A stretch of DNA of 64,000 nt from Dehalococcoidia bacterium (GTDB taxonomy: Bacteria > Chloroflexota > Dehalococcoidia > Lucifugimonadales > Lucifugimonadaceae): assembly GCA_026421215.1 (NCBI GenBank), contig JAPKBN010000005.1, positions 1-64,000 of the forward strand. The letters run 5' to 3'. This document shows positions 48,678 to 57,496 of this stretch, piece after piece. Positions within the stretch are counted from its first letter, which is position 1. The number at the start of each line of letters is the position of its first letter. The position numbers were made by a program, and so were the translations under genes. Under the pieces are notes generated by a model, which was given only the letters and a program-made list of their open reading frames with translations, was not told the origin of the DNA and searched no databases.

Positions 48678-50300
48678 ATGGCCGAACAGATACAGATATA
48701 CGACACCACTCTTCGGGATGGGACTCAGCAAGAAGGCATCTCGCTCTCGGTCGACGACAAGCTTGCGATCGCTGAACGCCTGGACTCGCTTGGCGTCCAC
48801 ATCATCGAAGGCGGTTTCGCGGGCTCCAACCCGAAAGACGACGAGTTTTTCCAACGCGCGCAAACCCTGGACCTCAAGAACGCCGTTATAGCCTCTTTCG
48901 GCAGTACCCGTCGGGCAGGCGGCAAGGTGCAGGATGATGGCGCTATCGTTGCGTTGCTACGTGCCGAGACGCCGATTGTGACCATCGTCGGCAAGGCGTC
49001 GGCGTGGCAGGTAACCAACATCCTCGGCACTTCCGTCGAAGAGAACCTGCACATGATCGCGGACTCCGTATCTCACCTCACCGCACAGGGACGTCGCGCC
49101 ATCTACGACGCGGAACACTTTTTCGACGGCTACAAGTTCGACGCTGATTACGCATTACAAACCCTCCGCGTGGCTGCTGAAGCGGGCGCAGAAACGGTAG
49201 TCCTTTGTGACACCAACGGCGGTACATTGCCCCATGAGGCAGTAAAGATCGTTACCGCCGCTTGTGAATTCGCCGCTGAAATGGGTGTCCGCATCGGCAT
49301 CCACGCCCACAACGACACCGATACAGCGGTGGCCGTCTCCATGGCCGCATGGCAGGCGGGAGCGACCCAGATTCAGGGCTGTATCAACGGATACGGTGAG
49401 CGAACTGGTAACGCCAACCTGACCAGCATCATCGCCAACATGAAGCTAAAGATGGGTATCGATGTGATCTCCGACGAGCAGCTCGCCACGCTCACAGACA
49501 CCTCACTGTTCATCGCCGAAACGCTGAACATGGCCCCACACGCCTTCCAGCCATACGTCGGAGCCAGTGCGTTTGCCCACAAGGGTGGCCTTCATGCGGC
49601 GGCCGTTAACAAGCAGCGACAGTCTTATGAACACGTAGACCCTGGCACCGTTGGAAACCTGAACGCGATAGTCGTTTCTGAGTTGTCCGGGCGCGGGAAT
49701 GTACTACGCCGCATACGTGACCTCGGCCTCGCGAAAGATCTAACCGACGGAGACATCCAAGAGATCGTCCATGAGTTAAAGCACCTTGAGAATCGCGGAT
49801 TCTCATACGAGGGTGCAAGCGCGTCTTTTGAGCTGTTGATCCGTCGACATTTGCCGAACTACGAGGCTCCGTTTGAGCTGATCGATTTCATGGTCCTTAT
49901 TGAGAACCGACGGACAGCACGCGTCTCAGAAGCCACTGGTTCCGGAGGCATCCTGTCTGAAGCGACGGTGAAGGTGCGGGTTGGCGAGGATATCCAACAC
50001 ACGGCGGCCGAGGGCAACGGTCCGGTCAACGCCCAGGACCACGCTATGCGCAAGGCACTGCTCCAGTCTTACCCGGATCTGGAATGTGTCCGTTTGACCG
50101 ACTACAAGGTGCGTGTCGTCGCCGACGGGACCGGCACCGGGGCCGTCGTCAGGGTCGTTATCGAATCGTCGGACGGACACGATACATGGAGCACCGTAGG
50201 TTCTTCTGAAAATATTCTTGAGGCGAGTTGGCTCGCGCTTGCGGACAGTATGGAGTACTGGCTCGTGTGCCGTCGGCCGAGCGTGCCCGGAGCTTCCTGA
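48678..50300 (+). CDS. cimA: (R)-citramalate synthase
   Basis: IYDTTLRDGTQQEGISLSVDDKLAIAERLDSLGVHIIEGGFAGSNPKDDEFF; HAHNDTDTAVAVSMAAWQAGATQIQGCINGYGERTGNANL; C-terminal LeuA_dimer-like domain. Confidence 0.9.
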   Translation: MAEQIQIYDTTLRDGTQQEGISLSVDDKLAIAERLDSLGVHIIEGGFAGSNPKDDEFFQRAQTLDLKNAVIASFGSTRRAGGKVQDDGAIVALLRAETPIVTIVGKASAWQVTNILGTSVEENLHMIADSVSHLTAQGRRAIYDAEHFFDGYKFDADYALQTLRVAAEAGAETVVLCDTNGGTLPHEAVKIVTAACEFAAEMGVRIGIHAHNDTDTAVAVSMAAWQAGATQIQGCINGYGERTGNANLTSIIANMKLKMGIDVISDEQLATLTDTSLFIAETLNMAPHAFQPYVGASAFAHKGGLHAAAVNKQRQSYEHVDPGTVGNLNAIVVSELSGRGNVLRRIRDLGLAKDLTDGDIQEIVHELKHLENRGFSYEGASASFELLIRRHLPNYEAPFELIDFMVLIENRRTARVSEATGSGGILSEATVKVRVGEDIQHTAAEGNGPVNAQDHAMRKALLQSYPDLECVRLTDYKVRVVADGTGTGAVVRVVIESSDGHDTWSTVGSSENILEASWLALADSMEYWLVCRRPSVPGAS

Positions 50301-50347
50301 CGTGTTCCGGACATTGATGAACCCGTAATCTTGAGTGAGTAGATCGG

Positions 50348-50383
50348 CGCACTATGGCGATCCTTGAGGATTGCCATAGTGCG
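50348..50383 (+). terminator. Strong hairpin downstream of cimA
   Basis: CGCACTATGGCGATCC-ttga-GGATTGCCATAGTGCG, one G-U wobble, no U-tract. Confidence 0.5.
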
Positions 50384-50469
50384 GTAGAAATTCGGCTTAG
50401 GCTCCATTTTCCGTCCTCTAGGGGAAATCATGCTTGCAAGACACGGGTATATGATGCGCGAGTCACGAT

Positions 50470-51549
50470 ATGCAGATAAAACACACTACCGTTTACAGCG
50501 TCCCTGGACGATATGCTGGGTGGCCGGCCAATTACGGGATATGGAGCTGGGAAGATGAGATCGTCACTGGTTTCACCCTTGGCGTTCACAACGATAAGGG
50601 CGGGTTTCACGCCCGTGATACCGGGCAGCCCTACACCACCATGCAGTCAAGGAGTTTGGACGGTGGGCTGACCTGGGACAGCATCCAGGCTCCACTACAA
50701 GCGCCCGGTAATATGGGGATCTCCGCCGACGAGCACATGGCGGCTCCACAAGGTCCTGTAGCGGATCGCGTCGGCGCTCCTGTTGCACATCCGGGCGGTA
50801 TCGATTTCACTCATCCGGACTTCGCAATGCTGTGCGCACGTACCGGGCTGAAGGCGGGCGCCGAGTCCTGGTTCTACACATCCATCGACAGGTGCCAGAC
50901 CTGGGAAGGACCGTTCACGCTCCCGATGTTCGGTCAACTGGGAATCGCCGCACGGACAGATTATCTGGTGGATGGGCGAGGGGAGGCCACGCTGTTCCTT
51001 ACGGCTGCCAAGTCGGACGGTGAAGAAGGCCGCGTATTTGGCGCTAGGACGGTGGACGGCGGCCTGTCCTTCAAGTTTGTATCGTGGTTGCGACCAGACC
51101 CGCCGGGGTTCGACATCATGCCGTCATCGCTTCGGCTGGACGATGGTGGAATGATCACCGCCCTTCGGACCCGAAACGCTTCAGGTGGCGGCGATGCGAT
51201 CGATTTGATGCGAAGCGACGATAACGGGATAACGTGGCGTCATATCACCACACCCGTATCCGACACCGGGACCGGCGGCAATCCACCCGCTATGATCCGC
51301 CTGTCCGATGGTCGAATCTGCCTTACCTATGGATATCGCGACGCCCCGTCGGGGATTCGGTCCGTTTTAAGCGACGATCAGGGCGGGTCCTGGAGTCCCG
51401 AGATCGTGCTCCGTGATGACGGAGGAAATCACGATATCGGCTACCCAAGGTCTGTCCAACGCGACGACGGAAGTGTCGTAACCGTGTACTACTACAACGA
51501 TTCTCCCGACAAAGAGCGTTACATCTCAGCAACTATCTGGAAGCCTTAA
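50470..51549 (+). CDS. Sialidase-like (BNR/Asp-box beta-propeller) protein
   Basis: Repeated Asp-box motifs: SLDGGLTW, SIDRCQTW, TVDGGLSF, SDDNGITW, SDDQGGSW. Confidence 0.82.
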   Translation: MQIKHTTVYSVPGRYAGWPANYGIWSWEDEIVTGFTLGVHNDKGGFHARDTGQPYTTMQSRSLDGGLTWDSIQAPLQAPGNMGISADEHMAAPQGPVADRVGAPVAHPGGIDFTHPDFAMLCARTGLKAGAESWFYTSIDRCQTWEGPFTLPMFGQLGIAARTDYLVDGRGEATLFLTAAKSDGEEGRVFGARTVDGGLSFKFVSWLRPDPPGFDIMPSSLRLDDGGMITALRTRNASGGGDAIDLMRSDDNGITWRHITTPVSDTGTGGNPPAMIRLSDGRICLTYGYRDAPSGIRSVLSDDQGGSWSPEIVLRDDGGNHDIGYPRSVQRDDGSVVTVYYYNDSPDKERYISATIWKP

Positions 51550-51611
51550 CATTCGCTCGCCGACCTGCCAGTGGTTAACCGGCACGAGCCTATGAGGAGA
51601 GATCAAGCCCT

Positions 51612-52769
51612 ATGAAGATCATTGATATCGAAACCTTCGTGATTCACCCGCCCCGCGGTAAGAACATGCTGTTCGTCAAACTCACAACGGACAACGGCAT
51701 CGTAGGGTGGGGTGAGGCGTACACGCAGAGCGACCGTGACACGGCGGCGATCGCCCACATCGAGCAGCTAGGCCGATATCTGGAGGGCCGAGATCCGTTC
51801 AACATCCGGCACTGGATGAACATAGCTTACGAGGACTTCGCTACGAAACGCGGCGGAATGGACCTCTGGTGTGCTTTGAGCGGCATAGAGATAGCAATGT
51901 GGGACATCGTTGGCAAGGCGGTCGACCAGCCCGTTTACAATTTGCTGGGGGGTCCGGTACGGCCAGCGATTCGCCTGTACGCAAACGCCTGGTACGGCGG
52001 AGCGAAAACGCTGGAAGAGTGGGCGCTGGCGGCTACTGAAACGGTGAAAAAGGGCTTCACCGCGCTCAAGTTCGACCCGCTTTCCGGACCGTGGCGCGCC
52101 TATCCGAACTTCGAGGACCTCGAACAGGCCGCTGCGGTCGTCGGTGCCGTCCGTGATGCGGTTGGCGGCAAGGTCGAGTTGCTGATCGAGATACACAGGC
52201 GGCTGGCGCCCATGAACTCGATACGATTCGCCCACATGATCGAACGCTACCGACCGTACTGGTTCGAAGAACCAAACCCTTCGGAGCACGTTCCTGCACT
52301 CAAAGAGGTCCGCGACGCGACCGACATCCCGATCGTCACCGGAGAAGCTCTTTACACCCGCGAGGAGTTCCGGGATGTGATCGACCAGCGGGCCGTCGAT
52401 ATCCTCAACCCTGACATTTGCATCTGCGGCGGCATCCTTGAACTGGTGCAGATCGCAGACATGGCCGCTCCCCACTATATCGCTGTATCGCCACACGGTA
52501 ATAACAGCACAGCCGTGGGTCTCGCTGCGGCGTTGCAGGCGTCTGCGGTGATGCCGAACTTCCTGATCTACGAATACTTCGTACACAACCAGGAGATCTG
52601 CGACGACATCTCGGTAAAGCCATTGGTGCCGTCAGGAAGTTATATGGAGCTCCCGACAGACCCAGGAATTGGCATCGAGCTCGACGAGAGCAAGTTCGCC
52701 AAATACGCCGGTGACCAGTACCCGAAACGCAACCTGCGAACGCTTGAAGACGAGAGGAACTGGCACTAG
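51612..52769 (+). CDS. Enolase superfamily, mandelate racemase/muconate lactonizing enzyme family
   Basis: DNGIVGWGEAYTQS, GGMDLWCALSGIEIAMWDIVGKAVDQPVYNLLGG, WFEEPNPSEH, IVTGEALYTREEF, NPDICICGGI. Confidence 0.92.
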   Translation: MKIIDIETFVIHPPRGKNMLFVKLTTDNGIVGWGEAYTQSDRDTAAIAHIEQLGRYLEGRDPFNIRHWMNIAYEDFATKRGGMDLWCALSGIEIAMWDIVGKAVDQPVYNLLGGPVRPAIRLYANAWYGGAKTLEEWALAATETVKKGFTALKFDPLSGPWRAYPNFEDLEQAAAVVGAVRDAVGGKVELLIEIHRRLAPMNSIRFAHMIERYRPYWFEEPNPSEHVPALKEVRDATDIPIVTGEALYTREEFRDVIDQRAVDILNPDICICGGILELVQIADMAAPHYIAVSPHGNNSTAVGLAAALQASAVMPNFLIYEYFVHNQEICDDISVKPLVPSGSYMELPTDPGIGIELDESKFAKYAGDQYPKRNLRTLEDERNWH

Positions 52770-53000
52770 AGAGTCAAGTTAACTACACATAAAATGAAAC
52801 CCTGTGTACCGGCGTACGCATTCATCCTGACAACTGATGAGTATCCATTGTCCTCAATCAGCGAGTAGGTGAAAGTTGGATCGGCGCTGGAAAAATCACC
52901 TGCCTGTATTCCCAATTGCGCGTGCCGCGTTTCCGGAAGGAGAACGACGGGCGGAGCAATCCGAGGTCCTACAGGGTTGTCGCGACAGCAGTCGATCATC

Positions 53001-55355
53001 CTACCTTGGCGTCAACTCCTGGATCGTCTCCGCACGCGCCTTGATCTCATCCCAGTCCCAGAGCTGTGGGACGTAGCCCACTGCGCCCCAGATCGGCGCC
53101 TGGTCTGCGTAGTGCGGGCTGCCCGGGTGGCCGGAAGCGCCCAGCGGGGAGACCCACTTGGACTTGCTCCAGTCGGACGGATCGTGGATGTATCGGTTCA
53201 CCGATAGCCCCGTGATGATGTACTTGTTGCCCTGCGAGAAGCTCCCCGCCTGGGGCGTGTCAATACCGCCGCCCATTGGGATCTCTGGCGGGTCGAGCAC
53301 GCCGTCTATATCCGGGAACGACGCCGACAACGGGTGTAACGGCTTCGTGTGATGGACCTTGCCCCAGACCCAACCCGACATGTCTGATCCAAGCAGTCCA
53401 GTCAGTTCATCTACCGCCCCCGCCAGCGCGTCTGAGATGATCTCGTCCCAGGTCCTGTCCTCCGGGAGGAACTCGTCATCGTCTGACCTCAAACTCTCCC
53501 AGACGTGAGAAACCAGCTCGCCCCAGTGGGACGGACCACCACGACCGGTTCCGGCCAGTACCTCGTCCACCATCGGGCCGAACAGGTGGGCGGCGATCTC
53601 CCACTGGATCTGTGACATCACCTCAGCGGCGATGAGGGGTTCAACGTCGTCACGCCCCATCTCGCCGTTCCAACTCGCCAGTAAAGACTGGGCCTCAACA
53701 GCACGGGCATCGTCAAAATTAAGCGATGCGACCCTTTGCGCGACCCATGTCGCCGGGATCGAAATGCGATCACTATGAATGGCGCCCATCGACTCCACAT
53801 TCATCTCGCCCTTAGGCACAGCCATGATCCGATCGGTGATTCGGCGGGCCCGCCATTCGTTCGCGAAGAAGTGGTTGATGTGATACGGGTACTCGTCCGT
53901 GGTCACCTTCTGGTTGCAGGTCACTGCGTACCCGACTTCGGGGTTCCGAATGTGCGGCAACTCCTCCCACGGAATCTCTCGCTCCCATTCGTACAGCCCT
54001 GAAGCAGCGTCCACCGGCGCCCATGTATTTGCGACATCACGGATGGGAATTCGACCTCTCAATCGATAACCAAAGTTACCCTTCGTGTCGCAGTACATGT
54101 AGTTGTTGACCGGCTCGGTCCACTCTTTGACCGCCTGCTCCAGCTCGTCAGCATCGCCAGCCCTCAGGATGTCAAGCACGGAGTCCATCCACTTGGTCGG
54201 CCCGTTCGTTCCGGTGTGGCTGAACGCGAGTCCAATGCCGCTCCGAGGGTCTCCTGCGACTATCCGGCCATGCCGGGTAACGACGACCTCGATCGTGAGT
54301 TCTTCTTGGCCCTTGCAGTTCACAACCTCGGTGCGCACATCCGCCGGGTACCAGCCGCCCCGGTATTCGTATTCAAGTCCGCCCGCCGCCTCGCGGAAAC
54401 GCTCAATGAACAGGTCTTGGTAGTCGGCGTTGCCGTGCGTCATTCCGAAACCTACATGCTCCGTGTGGCTGAAGTGAGGCGCCCCGGGAACGCCGGGGAC
54501 GGAGTAACCGGACACCGACCAATCGGGGCATGCCATGTGTATCTGGTAGTAGACGCTGGGCGTATCCAGCCCACGGTGGGAGTCGCCTGCCACGAGCGGC
54601 TGTCCGGATTCGGTCCACTTGCCGCTAACTGCCCAGGCGTTGCTGCCGTTGTCGATCTCGCCGATCTGATTGAGCATCTGCCACGACTCGGCCAACTCTT
54701 CGTACGGGTCGTACCGGGCGCCGGTGTACTCGACTCCCGGGGGTGTCGTGACGAGGTGGTCCAGCGGATAGCCCCGGAACAGCGCCGCCGCACGCTCAGG
54801 GCCAAGCGCGTTTGTGATTCGAGCGCGCCACAGTTTCATGTCGAAGGTACCCATCAACATGTTGCGCACCTTGTACACGGCGAACGAGTGCCAGGGTTCC
54901 CACCGTTCTGGTTCATCGCCAAGAAGCTTGTACTCGATTGGCAGTGTCTTCGTAGTGTCGATGAAGGCGTTGATGCCTTCCGTCAGCGCCTCCACCATTG
55001 CCTGTGCGTCCGGCCGCGTCGCCGCCAGGTCCGCCTTAGCGGCACGTTCAAGGCTGAGCCGCCGCATCAGTCTGTCCTCTTTGAGCGCCCGAGGACCGGC
55101 CCATTCCGCCCAGCGGCCTAGCGACCTGCGACGGTCGTACTCCATGTGCCAGAGCCGATCCTGCGCCGTCACAAACCCCTGACCAAAGAACGCGTCGTGC
55201 TCCGATTCCGCTGTCACGTGGGGGATGCCCCATTCGTCACGGAAGATAGTGATCGGGCCATCAAGTCCGGCAAACGATTGCGACGATGTGACGTCGGGAA
55301 GTGCGGCCTTGAGATCAGCATCGGTTATGGAGCCTGGCATGTGCGTTCCTGTCAT
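53001..55355 (-). CDS. Penicillin acylase family Ntn hydrolase
   Basis: IFRDEWGIPHVTAESEHDAFFGQGFVTAQDRLWHMEYDRR; IDNGSNAWAVSGKWTESGQPLVAGDSH nucleophile region. Confidence 0.92.
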   Translation of the reverse strand: MTGTHMPGSITDADLKAALPDVTSSQSFAGLDGPITIFRDEWGIPHVTAESEHDAFFGQGFVTAQDRLWHMEYDRRRSLGRWAEWAGPRALKEDRLMRRLSLERAAKADLAATRPDAQAMVEALTEGINAFIDTTKTLPIEYKLLGDEPERWEPWHSFAVYKVRNMLMGTFDMKLWRARITNALGPERAAALFRGYPLDHLVTTPPGVEYTGARYDPYEELAESWQMLNQIGEIDNGSNAWAVSGKWTESGQPLVAGDSHRGLDTPSVYYQIHMACPDWSVSGYSVPGVPGAPHFSHTEHVGFGMTHGNADYQDLFIERFREAAGGLEYEYRGGWYPADVRTEVVNCKGQEELTIEVVVTRHGRIVAGDPRSGIGLAFSHTGTNGPTKWMDSVLDILRAGDADELEQAVKEWTEPVNNYMYCDTKGNFGYRLRGRIPIRDVANTWAPVDAASGLYEWEREIPWEELPHIRNPEVGYAVTCNQKVTTDEYPYHINHFFANEWRARRITDRIMAVPKGEMNVESMGAIHSDRISIPATWVAQRVASLNFDDARAVEAQSLLASWNGEMGRDDVEPLIAAEVMSQIQWEIAAHLFGPMVDEVLAGTGRGGPSHWGELVSHVWESLRSDDDEFLPEDRTWDEIISDALAGAVDELTGLLGSDMSGWVWGKVHHTKPLHPLSASFPDIDGVLDPPEIPMGGGIDTPQAGSFSQGNKYIITGLSVNRYIHDPSDWSKSKWVSPLGASGHPGSPHYADQAPIWGAVGYVPQLWDWDEIKARAETIQELTPR

Positions 55356-55473
55356 GTACGGGTGTAAAGGCGAGGATCACTGTAGCTGAGCGGGGCTATT
55401 CGGCAAAGGATCGCCGTCGTGTACTTCGCGTTCCTCCTAATTTAAGAGGGGGTTCGAGGGTGGTGGTTACGTC

Positions 55474-55797
55474 CTACGCGTCCACCAATTTATCGTCATT
55501 CATCAGCTCACTGATCTCGAGCCAGGTGTCCGTCGTGTACTGGTCGCGCTGCTTGATGAAGTCACCATAGCCAGCAGGGTTTTGGTTCCCAGCGCGCATC
55601 GGGGATTCGATGTTCTCCGCGGTCCATGTCATCTGCACACGCTGTTTCTGGCCCGGCGTTGTCCCTCCGTTGAACGAAACGTGGAACGGCTCGCGCAATC
55701 CGGCGTCCACCAGCATGTTTCCGGCCCGTTGGAGGATCGAGGCGACGAGCCTCTCTTTACCGGGCAGCGTCACGTAAGTCCTGCGTAGTTCGTACAT
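55474..55797 (-). CDS. NIPSNAP/dimeric alpha-beta barrel-like protein (107 aa), copy 2
   Basis: MYELRRTYVTLPGKERLVASILQRAGNMLVDAGLREPFHVSFNGGTTPGQKQ; tandem paralog. Confidence 0.65.
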   Translation of the reverse strand: MYELRRTYVTLPGKERLVASILQRAGNMLVDAGLREPFHVSFNGGTTPGQKQRVQMTWTAENIESPMRAGNQNPAGYGDFIKQRDQYTTDTWLEISELMNDDKLVDA

Positions 55798-55845
55798 ATT
55801 GGCTCCTGTAATTAATTTGCTTGTTGGGTTATTGGGTCGAGCGCT

Positions 55846-56169
55846 CTAGGCGTCCATTAGTTTGGCGTCGTTCATCAGTTCGCTAAATTCGATCCATGTA
55901 TCGGTCGTCAGCTCGTTTCGCGCCGACATCATCTTCGTGTACTCAGCAGGATTCTCCCTGCCACCCCGGTACGTGGACTCGATCTTTTCAGCTGTCCACG
56001 TCATGTGCACAAGTTGTTTATCACCCGGGCAGGTGCCGCCATTGAACGACACGTGAAACGGGTCCCGGACACCGGCGTCGACCAGGATCTGCCCCATGCG
56101 CTGAAGCATTGAGGCGACGAGCCTCTCTTTCCCGGGCAAGGTCACGTAAGTCCTTCGTAATTCGTACAT
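55846..56169 (-). CDS. NIPSNAP/dimeric alpha-beta barrel-like protein (107 aa), copy 1
   Basis: MYELRRTYVTLPGKERLVASMLQRMGQILVDAGVRDPFHVSFNGGTCPGDKQ; tandem paralog. Confidence 0.65.
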   Translation of the reverse strand: MYELRRTYVTLPGKERLVASMLQRMGQILVDAGVRDPFHVSFNGGTCPGDKQLVHMTWTAEKIESTYRGGRENPAEYTKMMSARNELTTDTWIEFSELMNDAKLMDA

Positions 56170-56378
56170 CGTTTCTCCGAAATTGTGTGCCAGCCGGTAG
56201 CTGTCGATTTCTAGGAAAGTTCGTGAGAACTATTTCACAGGGCGAATTAAACACGATTCCAGGCCGAAGCGCGTTACCCTTTCGCCGGATTTCTTATGCG
56301 GTCCGGTCCTTAGACGCGCTAAGATATCGTCCACAGCTATGCTCCAGTCGGTAATTGCCCGAACGAGAGGATTCCTAG

Positions 56379-57167
56379 ATGGCCAGCCCCGCCCAAACGA
56401 AGAACCTCACGGTCACACGCCACGCGGACATCATGGGCCGCCACCCCGGGGGCAGTCGTTGGGCAGAGGTTCCTATAGAGGATGGGCGCAACCGCGTAGT
56501 CTGGATATCTGGCCCGCCCGGGACGCCTTCGGACCCGCACATCCATCCCGATTTCAACGAGTACTGGGTGATCCTGGACGGCGTGACTCGGTACCAGATC
56601 GGGCAGTACGAGCCGATCGATGCCGAGTGGGGCGACATCATGATCGCGCCGGCCGGTTACGCACACGATATTCATCCCATTGAAGGCGAGCAAGCGATCC
56701 GTCTTGGCGTCACACACCCGGACAGTAACCACGACATCAAAGGCGTCCCGCCAAGCCGGCTGATTCCGGCGGATGTGGGGTTATCTTCGCCGAACCTTAT
56801 TCACACATCCATGAAAAAACTTCTGGAAAAGCACGGAACCGACTCAAACTGGAAAGAATTGGCGGTCCTGGACGCACGCAACCGGGCATTAATCACTCAT
56901 GAGCTGCCGGGAACGATTAATCGACGCTACTGGCACCCAGATATGGACAAGTGGTGGGCGGTGATCGCCGGCGAGATCGAGTTCAGCATCTCTGACCAGG
57001 AGCCTGTCACGGCCGGACCTGGCGATCTGGTGTTCGTTCCCGGGGGCACGTCACACAACCTCATGACAATCGGCGACAAAGCGTCGCTCAGGATCACTAT
57101 GACGGCCCCCGACATCCTCCACCATTACACAGACGATCCAGATACGCCCGCAGCGCCTAACGGGTGA
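56379..57167 (+). CDS. Bicupin protein
   Basis: Two cupin motifs: PHIHPDFNEYWVILDG and YWHPDMDKWWAVIAGEIEF...GDLVFVPGGTSHN. Confidence 0.82.
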   Translation: MASPAQTKNLTVTRHADIMGRHPGGSRWAEVPIEDGRNRVVWISGPPGTPSDPHIHPDFNEYWVILDGVTRYQIGQYEPIDAEWGDIMIAPAGYAHDIHPIEGEQAIRLGVTHPDSNHDIKGVPPSRLIPADVGLSSPNLIHTSMKKLLEKHGTDSNWKELAVLDARNRALITHELPGTINRRYWHPDMDKWWAVIAGEIEFSISDQEPVTAGPGDLVFVPGGTSHNLMTIGDKASLRITMTAPDILHHYTDDPDTPAAPNG

Positions 57168-57182
57168 TTGCTCTAGCGTCAT

Positions 57183-57203
57183 GGGGCCGAGTGGGCCCCT
57201 TCT
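57183..57203 (+). terminator. Hairpin after the bicupin gene
   Basis: GGGGCC-gagtg-GGCCCC followed by TTCT. Confidence 0.45.
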
Positions 57204-57334
57204 AACGTAGGAGAGGCGGGGTATTAGTGCAGCGCATCCATCGTTGGAGGCCAGCGACTGTCCGCTACAGGTCGTGAAGTCATGAAATCGATCTGGCTGC
57301 TGGTAAGCGACCCGTTGTGGAAGGCCTTGAACCT

Positions 57335-57384
57335 TCCCTCACCCCAGCCCCCTCCCATCTGGAGAAAGGGCAAAGGTGGGGGGC
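57335..57384. repeat. Copy of the intergenic C-rich palindromic repeat
   Basis: CTTCCCTCACCCCAGCCCCCTCCCATCTGGAGAAAGGGCAAAGGTGGGGGGC. Confidence 0.5.
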
Positions 57385-57496
57385 ACCGAACTCGGCGGAT
57401 GATCAAGTCACCGCGGGCTTGCCGCCGAGTAGGTGAATACTTCTTCCGGTCATCCGACGAGTTCGTTATCCATCGAACACTCTATGTGGCTGGACC

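Noticed and set aside
48607-48891. 94-aa ORF beginning at the T-box terminator and overlapping the cimA start
   Set aside because: Out of frame with cimA; the first codons come from the terminator/RBS region; no support
51768-52586. 272-aa minus-strand ORF within the enolase-superfamily gene
   Set aside because: Antisense shadow ORF
54216-55121. 301-aa plus-strand ORF over the acylase gene
   Set aside because: Antisense shadow ORF; acylase motifs are clear on the minus strand
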